Shown here: in pieces, positions 33,512 through 47,300 of the stretch
Position numbering within the stretch: the first letter of the stretch is position 1
Layout: each line of letters begins with the position of its first letter
DNA from: Diplolepis rosae
Taxonomy: Eukaryota > Arthropoda > Insecta > Hymenoptera > Diplolepididae
Reading direction: 5' to 3'
DNA length: 64,000 bases
Assembly: GCA_030998225.1 (NCBI GenBank)
Contig: JAPYXD010000484.1
Coordinates: forward strand, 8,370,001-8,434,000
Translations under genes and position numbers: made by a program
Notes under the pieces: generated by a model
What the model was told of the DNA's origin: nothing
Database searches by the model: none
Seen by the model: the letters and a program-made list of their open reading frames with translations, nothing else

Positions 33512-33893
33512 CTTAATAAAAATTATAATTCAAAATTTTAAGAAATGCGAATCCTCAAACCTTCATAACGATCTTTGGACCGAAGTTAAGGCATGCAACG
33601 TTTTTCTCTCATTAAAAAATCAAAAAAATAATGATTGTTTGGTAAGAGGAAACGCTAGCATGTCTTAACTTCGGTCTAAACATCGTTATGAAGGTTTGAG
33701 AATTTGAACTCATCGAGTTTCTTGAAATTTTGAATTTTAATTTTGCATAGGTGTTAACGTGAATTTGGGTTTGTACTGATACAAATACGCCTTCTGCTTG
33801 AAATAATGATTGGTTTAAATGCTGATTGGATGATATAAAAATTATGCCGAATGATGATTCAGGAAGATGAAAATTCGGAAAAATACGAGGGCT

Positions 33894-34998
33894 GTTCAAT
33901 AAGTCCGTGACTTTGAAATGAAGAACAATTTTTATAACAAAAATTCCAATTTGTTTTTCAACATAGTTCCCTTTTAACTGTATACATTTATTATAGCGGT
34001 ACTCCAGCTTCTTTATGCCGTCTAAAAAGTAATTTTTATCAAACCCCTCAAAATACTCATTTGTCGCAGCAATGATCTCTTCATTCGATGAAATTTTTTT
34101 ACTTCCAAGCCAAGTTTTCATGTTAGGAAACAAAAAATAATTAAAAGGAGCCAAATCTGGGGAATAAGGTGGATGAGGACGTATTTCGTAGCGTAAATCA
34201 AATAATTTGGCCGTTGCAATGGCACTCGTGTGAGCTGGTGCGTTGTCATGGTGGAAAAGCACTTTTTTCTTCGCCAGATGGGGCCGCTTTTTCTACAGTA
34301 TGGCATCAAATCGATCTAATAATGAGGCATAATACTCTCCTGTAGTAGTATTTCCTTTCTGTAGATAGTCTATTGATATTATACCATGTGAGTCCCAAAA
34401 AATTGTGGCCATGACCTTACCGGCTGATAGCACCGTCTTTGCTTTTTGCGGCACAGATTTACCAGGCCCAGTCCACATTTTCGACTGAGTTTTTGTTTCT
34501 GGCATGTAATAATAAATCCATGTTTCATTAACAATTACATATCGTCGCAAAAATTTCTTTGAATTACGTTGAAACATGCCTGAAAATTGCTCAGACGCAA
34601 CCACACGAGCCCGCTTGTGATCGGATGTGAGCAAACGCGTCACCCATCTTGCAGACAGCTTCCTCATGACCAAACATTCATGTAAAATGTGCCATACGCG
34701 TCCCACTGAAATGTTTACAGTCTCACTAATGTCACGCACTTTCAATCGACGATTGTTGAGTACGATGTCGTGGATTTTATCGATCATTTCTTGAGAAGTC
34801 ACCTCTTTTGAACGGCCAGGACGCTCAGCATCACTTGTGCTAATACGGCCGCAACGAAATTTAGTGAACCACTTATGAACCAAGCCATGCGATGGAGCAG
34901 ACTCCTTATAATATTTGGCGAGCTTTTTCAGTTTCTTTGATTGATTTTCCCCGTAGAAAATAATGTTTAATAAGCACGCGAAACTCGCTCTTTTCCAT
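33894..34998 (-). pseudogene. Mariner transposase, catalytic residues lost
   Basis: The start is the ATG at 34998 (MEKSEFRVLIKHYF). A 1-bp shift near 34920 separates it from the rest (HKWFTKFRCG, GRVWHILHE, LLTSDHKRARV). The first catalytic motif reads VNETWIYYY instead of VDETW, the second is intact (FHHDNAPAHTS), and the third reads LAPFNYFLF where Asp is expected. A TAG at about 34290 interrupts an otherwise continuous frame. The frame then stays open through the terminal repeat. Two of three metal-binding Asp are Asn, so it could not work even without the breaks. Confidence 0.8.
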
Positions 34999-35179
34999 GG
35001 TTTTGTTTTAACAATGAAAAACTAAATTCAACTGGCTGTAAAAAATTTTCTAACCAACGTAGTGACTTAAAACTTTGTATACGCACTGATATTAGATGGT
35101 ATTTTTTTAGAGTAGTAACATATTTACGATAACAGCACCATCTTTCGAGAATTCACGGACTTATTAAACAGCATTTGTA
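33894..35179 (-). mobile_element. Full-length mariner element
   Basis: Ends TACGAGGGCTGTTCAATAAG and, reversed, TACAAATGCTGTTTAATAAG are inverted repeats with TA at the tips. At about 1.29 kb it has the usual mariner size. Confidence 0.75.
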
Positions 35180-35319
35180 TTTATTTGTAAATATAAACTA
35201 CAGGTTATGTGACGAATTGGAAATATACATATTTGTTCGCATTTTATATATTTACAACAAAGTCAATCTTCATTCTGACAAATGTTGAATGCCTCACATT
35301 ATTTTTTTATTTTTCAATT

Positions 35320-38300
35320 CTACGTAACTTTAATATTCTTGAGAAGAATATAGAATGAATACGCTGATCTCAAAATCTAAAATGAAAATAATAAGTATTA
35401 CAATTCTTAATTCCTCAAGAGATTACATAATTTTTGGGTAGTTTTTCAAGCAAATGAAAGAACATAGTTTATAGTATTTATAAAATATTAACTCACGTTA
35501 AAAAACGTGTCGACTGATAATAGGAAGAAGTTACCAACACGTAATTTTACTGATTTTTGTAATCGTGACATAATGATACACAAGGATCGTCTAAATTTTT
35601 TGTCCGATGTCAAGAACCAATTACATTCATAAACTGAATCCTTTAACTCAGAAGTCTGTGAATTAATGTTACATTAATAACTTTGAATCACTATATTATG
35701 GAGACACTTGCAAGATATTAAACGGTTCTATTCATTTTTTTCAATATTAAAATATTAAAGTTTCAGAAAAAGTTCATTATTTTGTCATGGTTAAACTTTT
35801 AGAAGATGTACCTTCAAAATAATGTTATTTCCTCGCCAGGTATAAATAAATATTTGAATAAGCATACATACTTGGTATTGCAGTATGACATAAAATTGCA
35901 TCGTTTTGGGGGAAAGCTGAAACAGAATAGAATTTTATACAAGAATTTTTGGTGATCTAGTTCGGACCTGACCGAGCTGGTCTGTTCGGGCGTTTCATAC
36001 CAAAGCGGAGCTTCGATATTTGATAATAAATCCTTTAAAATTATGACTTACCAATGTTAATTCAAAACATGTTACGCATATGACGATACTGCTTGCGCAG
36101 ATTTGTACCGCAATTCCTATTTGGAACACTTCCGTTACATCTTTAACGAAACTAAGGAAAAATAGAAAAAAAATACTATTTTAATTTAAGAAGGTTTTGC
36201 TATTCTTCAAACAAGGAAAAGTTCTACGGGAAGTACTACATTTTTTTCTGAGGCTTTTGGTTGATTCAACAAAATGTTCTCTCGAATGAAAAAAATATTT
36301 TTGTAGATTTTAATAGATTTTAAAATTGAAATAATTTATAAAAAGAATTGTAACGACATCAGTAAAAATTTATTTAATTTAACCCTCTGCCTGCCTGTGC
36401 TATCTGCACCGTTATCGTCGAAAATCGTCAAATTGTCCACCTGGTAGAGACGCTAGAATACGCATACTATGACGTTACAGTGCGGATGATCTTAAACAGC
36501 CAGAGGGTGAAACTTACAAGTTATTTTGGACAAAGTTGCATAATTTTTTTATTGGTAATTATGTAATCAGTTTATGTTTGGTTAACAATTTATTTTTTAC
36601 CTGAATATTGCATCGTAATGATTAACACATCGCACAAGACGTTCCTGTAAAGATTTTTCAAACTCTTTTTTATCATCTGGGGCCAATTTTGCAGCTTGCA
36701 TATGTTTTTGGTACCTTGGTACTGTTATTTGAGAAACTGAGTGATATGTTGTATCAAAATTTTCTTCTTTTTTGACAGAAACTACTTTTTTATTGTTGGC
36801 AACTGTTTCATTTGGAAAGTCATTTGTACGAGAAATTTTGCTACCAAGTTCAGTGTCTACTAGTAACTTAAAGTTCTGTTTGAGTATTTCTATTTGTCCC
36901 ACCATCAACACGTAAAAGTTGGTGACCAAAATGTCCATCATTGATGCCATTGAAGCCGTTGTTAGTAGCAATAATGCCTGGAAAGCATAAGTGTACCCAT
37001 AAGCTGGACTCACTGATGTATCAAAAGGATACCATGCTGCGAAGAGTAATACGTTCTCCTGAAATTAAAAACTATATTCAAGAGTTATTCATTTTCCATT
37101 CCACTTCTAAATTTGCATCGTTTGTGAAAACAAGCACATATGTTATTTTTGTATCCACTAGAAAGATTAATTACCTTAATAATTGTAAAAGCAACACCTT
37201 TTGTCAAAATTTTTATATCGGATGTATTTTATGTTGGCATTTAATCGCACTTTATATAAAAAGATTTACAGAATTTCATGGTTTTTCGGAGAATAAAATG
37301 CTACAATAACCCGTGTGGAAAAATGTTGAGGATGTGTTCGATCCTTTTCGGAGGAAACTACATATTACAAAGCAGACACTGAAAATGTGAATAGTCATTC
37401 ATAGTATCGAGATATTACCACATATCTGAATCGATAGTTTCAATATAACATAAAAAATATTACCGAACAGTAACATTTAATAAGAATGAATGAATTTAGG
37501 ACTTAAGGTGACATCTGTTAGGTTTAATTGCAAACACTTTCATGAATCGACAATCTTAGATGGTAAATTACCTAAAAGTTTCAAATATTTTTGTCACATC
37601 CTAATTTCGATTTTACATCACCTCTAGATGGATAACGGATGAATGTTTTTGTTAGTTAGATTTTGTGGAATATAAAAGTGGCTAATATTCAGATCTTAAT
37701 ATTTGTATAAGCCGAAAAAAATTCGAAAGCGTGCATCTTGCATGTGCCAGGAGAAATCGAACCTCCGTTTATACATGTCTTTCCGAAGACTTACTGCGAT
37801 AAACGCACTAAGACAGCACCGCTTACAGTATTTCAAACAATTTTCAGTATATTTCACTTTTGATTTAACCGTAGTTAGAATAAATGAAATTAGGACTTAA
37901 GGTGACATTTATTAGGTTTAATTGCTAACATTTCCTTGAACCGACAATCTTAGATGGTAAAGTACCATAAATTAGATTTGATTCCTCCTGGCACATGCAA
38001 GATGCTCGCTTTTAAATATTTTTCCGGGTTATATAAATATTAACATTTAAGTATTAGCCATTTTTATATTTCACAAAACCTAAGTAACATTTAATATTTG
38101 TTTTATAAAATCTCAGTTATTTGATGACAATATAAGGTACTTGAAGAAAATTATTTGTTTAAAGTTACAAAACTATTTGGAAACGCACGATAAATTCTGA
38201 AGCTATGTACTTCTTTCTAATAATTGAACATTAATTAGGACTTCTATTATATAATTCACTGAATTACCAATGAAAATTTCTATCCAGATGGTAAGATAAA

Positions 38301-41300
38301 TCCAATTTTTAGAAAAAATTTTGCAGCTCAAAAAATTATTATGCGTTTCCAAATAGTTTGCAAATATTTTCCTCCGTGTATTTCAACTTGCATAAATAGA
38401 AAACTTCACTTTATAGAACACTGGTGGTGTTGCTTCCACACGGAGAGAAGAAAATAGCACGCCCTGCTATATAAAATATATCTACGGTGATACGATACGC
38501 GTGGCATTGTTTCGCGAACGATGAAACATTGAAACAGACGCTAGAGACATAGCGATCGGTGCTGTTACATAGATACTAAGATCGTAGTGAGTTCTCCAGT
38601 GGAACGATTCCAATGTTACATTGCCGCTACTTCCAATACCTTTTGCTCCTTTTCCGCGCATGCACAGTTTCTCTTGTGTAGACAAACAACTGACAAACGT
38701 TGGTTGTTTATCAGAGTTGTCCCCCCACAATACAATAGTATGTTACGTGCCTAGGCGCAAAATGAGGTTTATTGCGCGAAATTACGAATTGTGTGCATTG
38801 GCACGTATTCTATTTTATGTGACTTCGGTGCGTATACGAGTTTCTATGCGTACACTCGAATCTAATCTAGTATTGTAGTTGTTTGCGGCGCTAGTCATTA
38901 CACTTGATATTTCGCGACTGGTCCCGGCCATTTTGATTTTATCGATCTTGTGTAGTAGTAGCGTGTTGTAATAGAGCATGCGCAGTTCAAATGTACAAGG
39001 CTTTGTCAGTAGGGTGCTAACGCTGTACGAAGAAGAAGAAGATGAAGAATAAGAAGAAGATTGTGCTCCGCTGTATGGCTATAGGCACATGCGCAGTTCA
39101 ATTTTTACATTTCAGTTCTCCGTAGCGCAATATACAACATTACGCTACTCTTAACTGTAGTGAAAAAACTAGTTTACGCGCCAGAGGCACGTAAAAGAGT
39201 TTTCATGACGACAAAGCTTTTATTCTCGCCGCAATTGGCCAGTGATCCGTGGTGGGGGCTGCCAGCTCCCACCTTCTGGGATCACTGGAATAGGCACTGC
39301 GTCGGCGGCAGTCTTAATCAACGATTCGATCGCAGTTGGCGCTGCCGGGAAACCATCACAACTCACCAACACAGTTGACCCCCACCCCGTATCGCCATCA
39401 GGTTCAGGAATTGTCGGGGTGCGAAGCGTGTTCGCGTGAACGAAGCAAAGCCAAGAAGGGGGCGAAGTCCCCTAGTATATACTGAGAAAATATATATAAC
39501 CTAATAAACATGAATTCAAAATATAAAAAAGCCTATATAACAAGGAAAAATTATTCTTGGATTTTGGATTATTCTTGAATCAATCAGTTGTGGGTAACAC
39601 GTACTTTTAAAGTTGAGATTAGTTCAAAATTGTGAAAAATTGTTAGTCAAGAAATTTTTAAAATTTTAAGAAACTGCCTACATTATCGGAGGATCACTAG
39701 TCGCGTATCAGATAGGATACGTTGTCGACAGGTGTCCTCGTAGACAATTTCAAACTCTTATATCGCAAATAATGCAAATAAATTCAATATTTAAAGAATT
39801 TGAAAATCTTTCTGTGGAAAAAATGACGCTTTCGACTGCGCTGGGATTCGAGCCCAGGTCTTTCGATTGCCGGTCGACTGCTCTAACCACTGAGCTACAC
39901 AGGCGTCCGACATCTCTTTCTCCACAGGAAGATCTCCTTATATCGCCTAGTGGCTCAGCCTTGCGGCTGTAAATGATTTCAAATTAATTAGTTGAGTTTG
40001 AAATTTTTGTCACTGTCTACATTATCGGAGGATCACTAGTCGCGTATCAGATAGGATACGTTGTCGACAGGTGTCCTCGTAGACAATTTCAAACTCTTAT
40101 ATCGCAAATAATGCAAATAAATTCAATATTTAAAGAATTTGAAAATCTTTCTGTGGAAAAAATGACGCTTTCGACTGCGCTGGGATTCGAGCCCAGGTCT
40201 TTCGATTGCCGGTCGACTGCTCTAACCACTGAGCTACACAGGCGTCCGACATCTCTTTCTCCACAGGAAGATCTCCTTATATCGCCTAGTGGCTCAGCCT
40301 TGCGGCTGTAAATGATTTCAAATTAATTAGTTGAGTTTGAAATTTTTGTCACTGCCTACATTATCGGAGGATCACTAGCCGCGTATCAGATAGGATACGT
40401 TGTCGACAGGTGTCCTCGTAGACAATTTCAAACTCTTATATCGCAAATAATGCAAATAAATTCAATATTTAAAGAATTTGAAAATCTTTCTGTGGAAAAA
40501 ATGACGCTTTCGACTGCGCTGGGATTCGAGCCCAGGTCTTTCGATTGCCCTATCTGATACGCGACTAGTGATCCTCCGATAATGTAGGCAGTGACAAAAA
40601 TTTAAAACTCAACTAATTAATTTGAAATCATTTACAGCCGCAAGGCTGAGCCACTAGGCGATATAAGGAGATCTTCCTGTGGAGAAAGAGATGTCGGACG
40701 CCTGTGTAGCTCAGTGGTTAGAGCAGTCGACCGGCAATCGAAAGACCTGGGCTCGAATCCCAGCGCAGTCGAAAGCGTCATTTTTTCCACAGAAAGATTT
40801 TCAAATTCTTTAAATATTTTAAGAAACTTTTAGGATTTAAAAATAGTTGGAATATTAAAGATTTCAAAAATCGAAAAAAGTCCAGAACAATTTGAAAGAT
40901 TTAAAAATATAAAAATTTTAAATGATAAAAAAAATTACAATTTTCCAAAAATTCAATTTTGAAAAAAATTTACCTCCCACCCTATAAAAACAATTGTTTT
41001 TTCATGATGACGATATGAAATGCAAGTCATTATATTTATTTTTCACTCGTGCTAATGTTGTTATGTAATGAATTGGACAGAACGTTATGGACTAATTGCT
41101 GGAAGTCAATTGTTACGTAGGAAAATTGGCTGAGTCGACATAGCAATGTTACAAACTAGAGACCTCTAGATTAGCACTTTCGTGCGACACAGCTATGTTT
41201 TAGAAGGCGCGCTGTTATGGATTATAGCAGCGTGAGCAATGTTCTTCCCTCCATGCATTGTGAATGTGTGAAAAGTGATCTTATTATAAACAAGTATTAG

Positions 41301-44300
41301 TTTTAATTTTTGTTTGAATTCAATGAAAGAGTAAGGACAATTGTTTTGGAAGAATAGTTCAGGTGCAATTAGCAGGTCTCCTCAGGACGCTTCAATTTTT
41401 TTCTGCATTCATTTCTATTTAACGTTTTATTTTGAATTGAATAGAAAACAATTGAAGTTTTAATGTCGTTTGTAAAATCAATATATTAGTTATTTACTTT
41501 ATGTACAAATAGACTATCATTAAATTTTTCATAGCGCCTCTTTTGAAAATCCGATTTTTGGTACCTGCGAAGCGGGACGAAACTTTAAAGGTAGGGTTGC
41601 AAACCGCACTTTCGTCCCGCTCCACAGTTACAGCCAATCAGATTCTCAAAAGAGTTGCTATGAAAAATAGTATACATTACTCGAAACAAAACACAGCGAA
41701 AGCATTTCGTGTGATTGCAGTCCTCGTTTCACTCGGGCAGAGCAAACTTCACACTCATGCAATCGCTCTGTTTCGCCCCTTGTAATGTAATATACTATTA
41801 GATACTCAAGTGTAATACCTTAGATATCACCAGATAATATCGCTTTTTCAATACCTTCAGGTACTACGTCTGAATATCGAAAATGGCTGTCACATAGATC
41901 ACTGTCAAATATATTCAACTATAACATCTAGATACTGTCGGTGATTATCTATGTTTCTTCGTGCAAAACAGACCGTCTCGTTACACTTATTCCAACAAGT
42001 TTCTAAAAGCTCGATGCCTTTTTTTTGGCCCTCAACTACTCAAAATACGCGTTTGTTTCGGCAATGAACTCTACGTTTGAGTAAAATCTCTTGCCAGCCA
42101 GCTATGTCTTCGAGTTTGGGAAGAGATAATAATCGCAGGGGAAAAAATCTGGAGAATATGGAGTAGGAAAAGAAATTCGTACTTCAATTCAATCAAATTG
42201 GTCATCGTTTTAACCGCTTTGTGTGTCTGTCTTGATTAGAGAGGATTTTTCGCGTTTCAAATGTTGTCGTGTTTAGCCTTGATTGCAGCGTCATATTGAT
42301 CCGAATGTTCGCCCTAATATTAAGCAGTGATTATTTTTCCTTTCTCTAGGTAGTCAATATGAATTAAAAACAGTCGCCATAACCTTTCCAGCGTATTGTT
42401 GCATTTTCGGCCGCTTTGGTGCACTTCCGCTAGATTCTACCTATAATGATTACAAAACCGTGCAAGAACTCCTTTGGATTACGCTTGAACATGCTCAAAT
42501 TGTATTGAGAAACATCAGCTCTTTCCAACCTAGCTTTCGCATGTTCAATCTCACGCACCTTCAATTTACGGTCATCGGTCACTAAACATAGAATTTTTTC
42601 GATCTTTTCTGGTATAGTCGCATCTGAAGGCCTCCCTGAACGTGATTCGTCATTTGCGCTCGTACAACCAAACTTGAATTATTGCATCCACCTTAAGACT
42701 GTTTGAATCGATAGAGCAGATGTGCCATACTACTTATCAAGCTTTTCTTCAGCTTCTTTTGCCCTTCTGCCTTTCAAATTATAATGTTTAATGAGAAAAT
42801 GGAATTAATTTTTTCCATTGTTCACAAAATCATTGAGATGATGACGCAGCAATTACTCTCAAGCACAAACTACTTGACAGATTATAATGATACTTTGGAT
42901 TTAGTATTTTTAACGTTGGGACTTCACAAAAATGATAAGGATTTTATATTTGTGACATCATTTGATCATCAGGCCTGAGACTTTTCAAACGACCTAGTAT
43001 AAGTCTATCCTTTTCTAATGGTCTAATTTGTGTAGTATCTTAAAGTTAACAGACTTTTAGGCTTAAATTATTTTTTTACATTGAAGAAAGAAAATAGAGG
43101 AGAACAACTGGTTATCGTTTTTCAATCGTATTATAAATACGCATTTATCTTCACGGTTCTGCAATTATTTCTCTTAACGAAGTTCATGCGAATTCATTGT
43201 TAGCTCTGTAACTTTCTTAAACAGAGTTCTAAATCCGCTAGAAATTATTTATATATAATTAAAACATACCTGAATTAAATTAATGAATTACATAACCAAT
43301 ATCGACTTGTTGATAGCAGCTATCCGGGTTTTATTAGATTGTTCTGATCCTTTTGGGTGTTAGGATTACAAAATTCGTCTATGAATTTCCATGGCATCGA
43401 TGCGTACAGCATTTTTTGGGAAAAGCACTAAGCTTATTATCTATTTTGTGAATCTGTAAACATAAAAGAATATATTGTAAAATCTAGTTGCTTTATGGGA
43501 ACTCATTTTTGGCGATTAAACTGCAGTTTACGACTTAACTCTGAAGTCGGCTGTGGCTCATGATAGCCAAGACATTTCATTCAATTTTTTGGATAAAGAT
43601 ATACGTTGAAAATCCGGCCCTTGCTCAATAGATCAAGTGATTCAAGTTTTCTCCAATAAAACTGCTTTTGAGTCGCCTAACAGGCCTGTTTGTAAATTCA
43701 TCTCTACGTGAATCACGTAACAGTAGACGGAGAACAACAGCTAATCATCGATAGTATCTAGATACTACAGTTAAATGTATTTGAGGGTGAACTATGTAAC
43801 AGCCATCTTGGATATTCAGACGTAGTACCTGAGGATATTAAAAAGGCGATATTAGCTGGTAATATCTAAGGAATTGCGCTTGAGTATCCAAAATTCAATG
43901 CTGGTCTATTTATACATAAAGTAAATAACTGATATATTGATTTTACAAACAACATTAAAACTTCAATCGTTCTCTATTGAAGTAAAAATAAAACGTTAAA
44001 TAGAAATGAATGCAGAAAAAAATTGAAGCGTCCTGAGGCGACCTGATAATTACACCTGAACTATTCGTTCCAAAAAATTGTCTTTACTCTTGCATTGAAT
44101 CCAAACAAAAAATAAAACTAATACTTTTACATATTATCAGGTGCACAAATAAGTTTTCGCCATTTTTTATCAAAAATTGGTCATTTATTGTGAAAGAACG
44201 GAACCTTATGTTATTTTCGAAGTATTGTCCATCGTATTGTTGTTCTTGCGTTTGGCACTAATCTTGACCTTAAAATGCTTCCAATTCCACGTCTTCGTAC

Positions 44301-47300
44301 ACTTTCGGCCTTCCGCTACGTTCTTTGTCTTCAATGTCAAATTCGCCGTTCTTGAAGTTTTGAAACCATTCATGACATTTTCGCACACAAAAGAATATAT
44401 TATACTGATGAAAATTCACTAATATTTCATGGTTATGTTGTTGACAGATGTTCAACCTTACGACAGTGACGTTTTACACCTGTCAATTTCAACCAAAACT
44501 TACTGGTGATGCGAACTTTTGTCAAACAGCGGAAACTTATTTGTACACCTGCTAGATAAAAATGTAATAAGATCCCTTTCCATACATTTTCAATGGAAGC
44601 AACACCACCAGTCTTCTATAAATTGAAGCTAACTATTTATGGAAGTTAAAGTACCTTATATCACAATCAAATATCTGAGATCGTATGGTACAAAACGAAT
44701 ATTAAACGTTACTGCCCAGTAATATCTTTTGTTTTGAACATTTTTTTTCAGGTATGTGGTAATATCTCGATACTATGAATGACTATTTACATTTTCAGTA
44801 TCTACTTTTCAATATATAGTTATCTCGGTGTAGACATTGAAGAAGAGCCCACCATTCGAGTCAATTGCAGTTGCAAATTAAAACTTTTTTTGCAACAATT
44901 TTACTACAATGATTTTAAGAGCATTTTTCACCCTGGGAATAAAAATTTTGCGCGTTTCCTTTGATAGATCGTGTTTATTGTATTTACTTATAAAAAAGAA
45001 TTCGAAAACTTAAACAAAACTTAACATTTCTATTCACTAAAATAAAATGTTCTATTATGAAATAATTATTATTATTGTTCTATAATAAAGTCTAAAATTC
45101 CATTAAAGAAAATATTTATCAATTAGCTTCATATATTTAAAGCTTTAGTACATGATATCGCTTTCTTAAACAAAATTTGTTCGACCCAGCGAGAAGCGCA
45201 CTTGAAAAAGCGCTCAACTGCAAAGAGTTAAAGCCCTTGGGACTGTATGACCGCCTTCGTTAAACCGTATCTTCATAATAACATATCAATTCGATTTTCT
45301 CAAGGGGTTAGGCCACTCTAGAGGCAGATAAAAATTAGGCATATTTTGTGGTTTTTTTTTCAGCGAAATCATGAAATAAATTGAGATTACTAAATAGGAT
45401 TTTTATTATACATATATTCATATATTCATTTATACATATATTATATACATAATTCGTGCGGTTTTTTCAAAATTTGAACGTTTATTCAAGAAAAACATCT
45501 ACAATAGTATTATTCAAAGTATTGCCCATCTGAAGCTATGACTTTTTCCCATTTTTCTGGCAATTTGTGGATTCTATCCCAAAAGAACTGCGCTGGCTTT
45601 GCGGCCAAGTATGAATCAAGCCAATTTTTGATACCCTGTTCTGATGTGAACCGTATTCCAATGAGGGCGTTCTGCATCGACCGGAACAAATGGTAGTCAG
45701 AAGGGGCAAGGTCTGGGCTATAAGGCGAGTGGGGTAAAACTTCCCATTCACAGTTTTCCAAATAGTTCTTAACCGGAATAGCATAATGGGGCGGAGCGTT
45801 GTCATGATGGAAAATTATTGCCTCGTGTCTGGTCGCATATTTCGGGCGTTTTTCGGCTATTGCTCTCTTCAAACGGATTAATTGTGTTCGGTAGCGTTCT
45901 CCATTGATGGTTTCACCCGGTTTTAGCAGCTCATAATACAGCACACCCTTCTGATCCCACCAAATACAGAGCATTACCTTCGCGCCTTGGATATTCGGCT
46001 TTGCCGTTGATTTGGCTGGTTGCCCGGGTTTCACATATGATTTTTTGCGCTTGGGGTTGTCGTAATGGATCCATTTTTCATCATCAGTAACAATCCGATG
46101 TAAAAATGACTTCTTTTTGTGGCGTTCTAGCAGCATTTCGGACATGCAAAACCGCCTTTCAACGTCTCTCGGCTCGAGTTCATGTGGAACCCAATTTCGT
46201 TGCTTTTGAATGTATCCGGCTGCTTTTAAACATTTTGAAATGGCTGCTTGAGTGACTCCCAAAGATTCTGCGAACTCTTCTTGTGTTTGGCAACAATCTT
46301 CATCGAGTAATCCTTCCAGTTCTTCATCTTCAAACTTGTTTGGCTACCCAGGACGTTCTTCGTCTTTCAAGCCAAAATCAACACTTTTAAATCGTGCAAA
46401 CCACTTTTGGCACGTTCGCTCAGCTAGAGCATGTTCACCATAAACTTCCACCAAAATACGATGACTTTCGGCAGCAGTTTTCTTCATATTAAAGTAATGA
46501 AGAAGAGCTCCCCGCAAAAACACTTTTTCAGGCACAAAGTTCGACATATTTGAGTGAAAGAAAATTATTGTTGTTTACGCTTCATATGAATGACATATAC
46601 TGAAAAAGACGCACAATGCCAGTAGCTTTGTAACGCACGTTCGGAATATTGGAACGATGGAATAATAATCAAGTTACGCCATCGCTTGGCAAACCGCACG
46701 AATAAAGTTATAGATCCAATAATTAACTGTTCAAAATAACTCTGTCCGACATGGATTTTGCCACTTGTCTAATGATAACTGATTTCTATAGGTTTTTCCG
46801 GTAAAATCCGAATCGAGAGACGAAAATAGAGAGTTGGCTCTAGTTTTCGAGAAACACTGGATCAAAAGTCCCAAAAAGCTTGTTTTTGGCCATTTTTGAG
46901 GACGTGTAAAAATGTAACGCGAGCGAATAGAACCTTCTAAAAGGGATGAAATGGAAGCTTGGTTCTTGTCCTTTCGGAGCAAAACCAAAAATTTAGGTGC
47001 CATGACCTTGAAATGGTCGGGAACAGACTTTGTATATGTGTGTGCATCAATTCCACCACACGCTAGAGCATCTGAAGTCGTGAGAGGCTATGGGACTCAC
47101 AATAAAAAAGCATCCCGAATTGTGAAAAGGTGAGGGGACTCACGATAAAAAAGCATCTCGATTTGTGGGAGGCTAGAGAATTAATGAGAGGAAAGTTGAA
47201 GGACGGAGAGAGCAGCGAGCGCCAAGGTGGTAGCATGTGGTGGAATTGGTGCGCACACATGTACAAAGTCTGTTCTCGACCATTTCAAGGTCATGGCACC

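Larger units (their letters stand above)
39673..40810. repeat. Tandem array of 339-bp units with tRNA-like core, inverted at its end
   Basis: Two complete and one truncated unit follow head to tail with a 339-bp period (e.g. 39772 and 40111). The third stops at 40549, and the sequence continues as an inverted copy to about 40795. Units 1 and 2 are almost identical. Each contains a tRNA-like sequence. The edges include GATCCTCCGATAATGTAGGC in reverse. A decayed fragment is in the P element at 9868-10020. Confidence 0.8.

Noticed and set aside
39834..39904. Functional tRNA-Ala(GGC)
   Set aside because: C instead of U33, mismatches in acceptor and anticodon stems, and repetition inside a 339-bp unit argue for a tRNA-derived repeat.
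39772..40311. Two identical 66-codon frames
   Set aside because: They are copies of the tRNA-like array unit; the frame crosses the tRNA-like core and is incidental.
39673..40810. CRISPR-like array
   Set aside because: Units are 339 bp and homogeneous, without a short-repeat/unique-spacer pattern; eukaryotic context.
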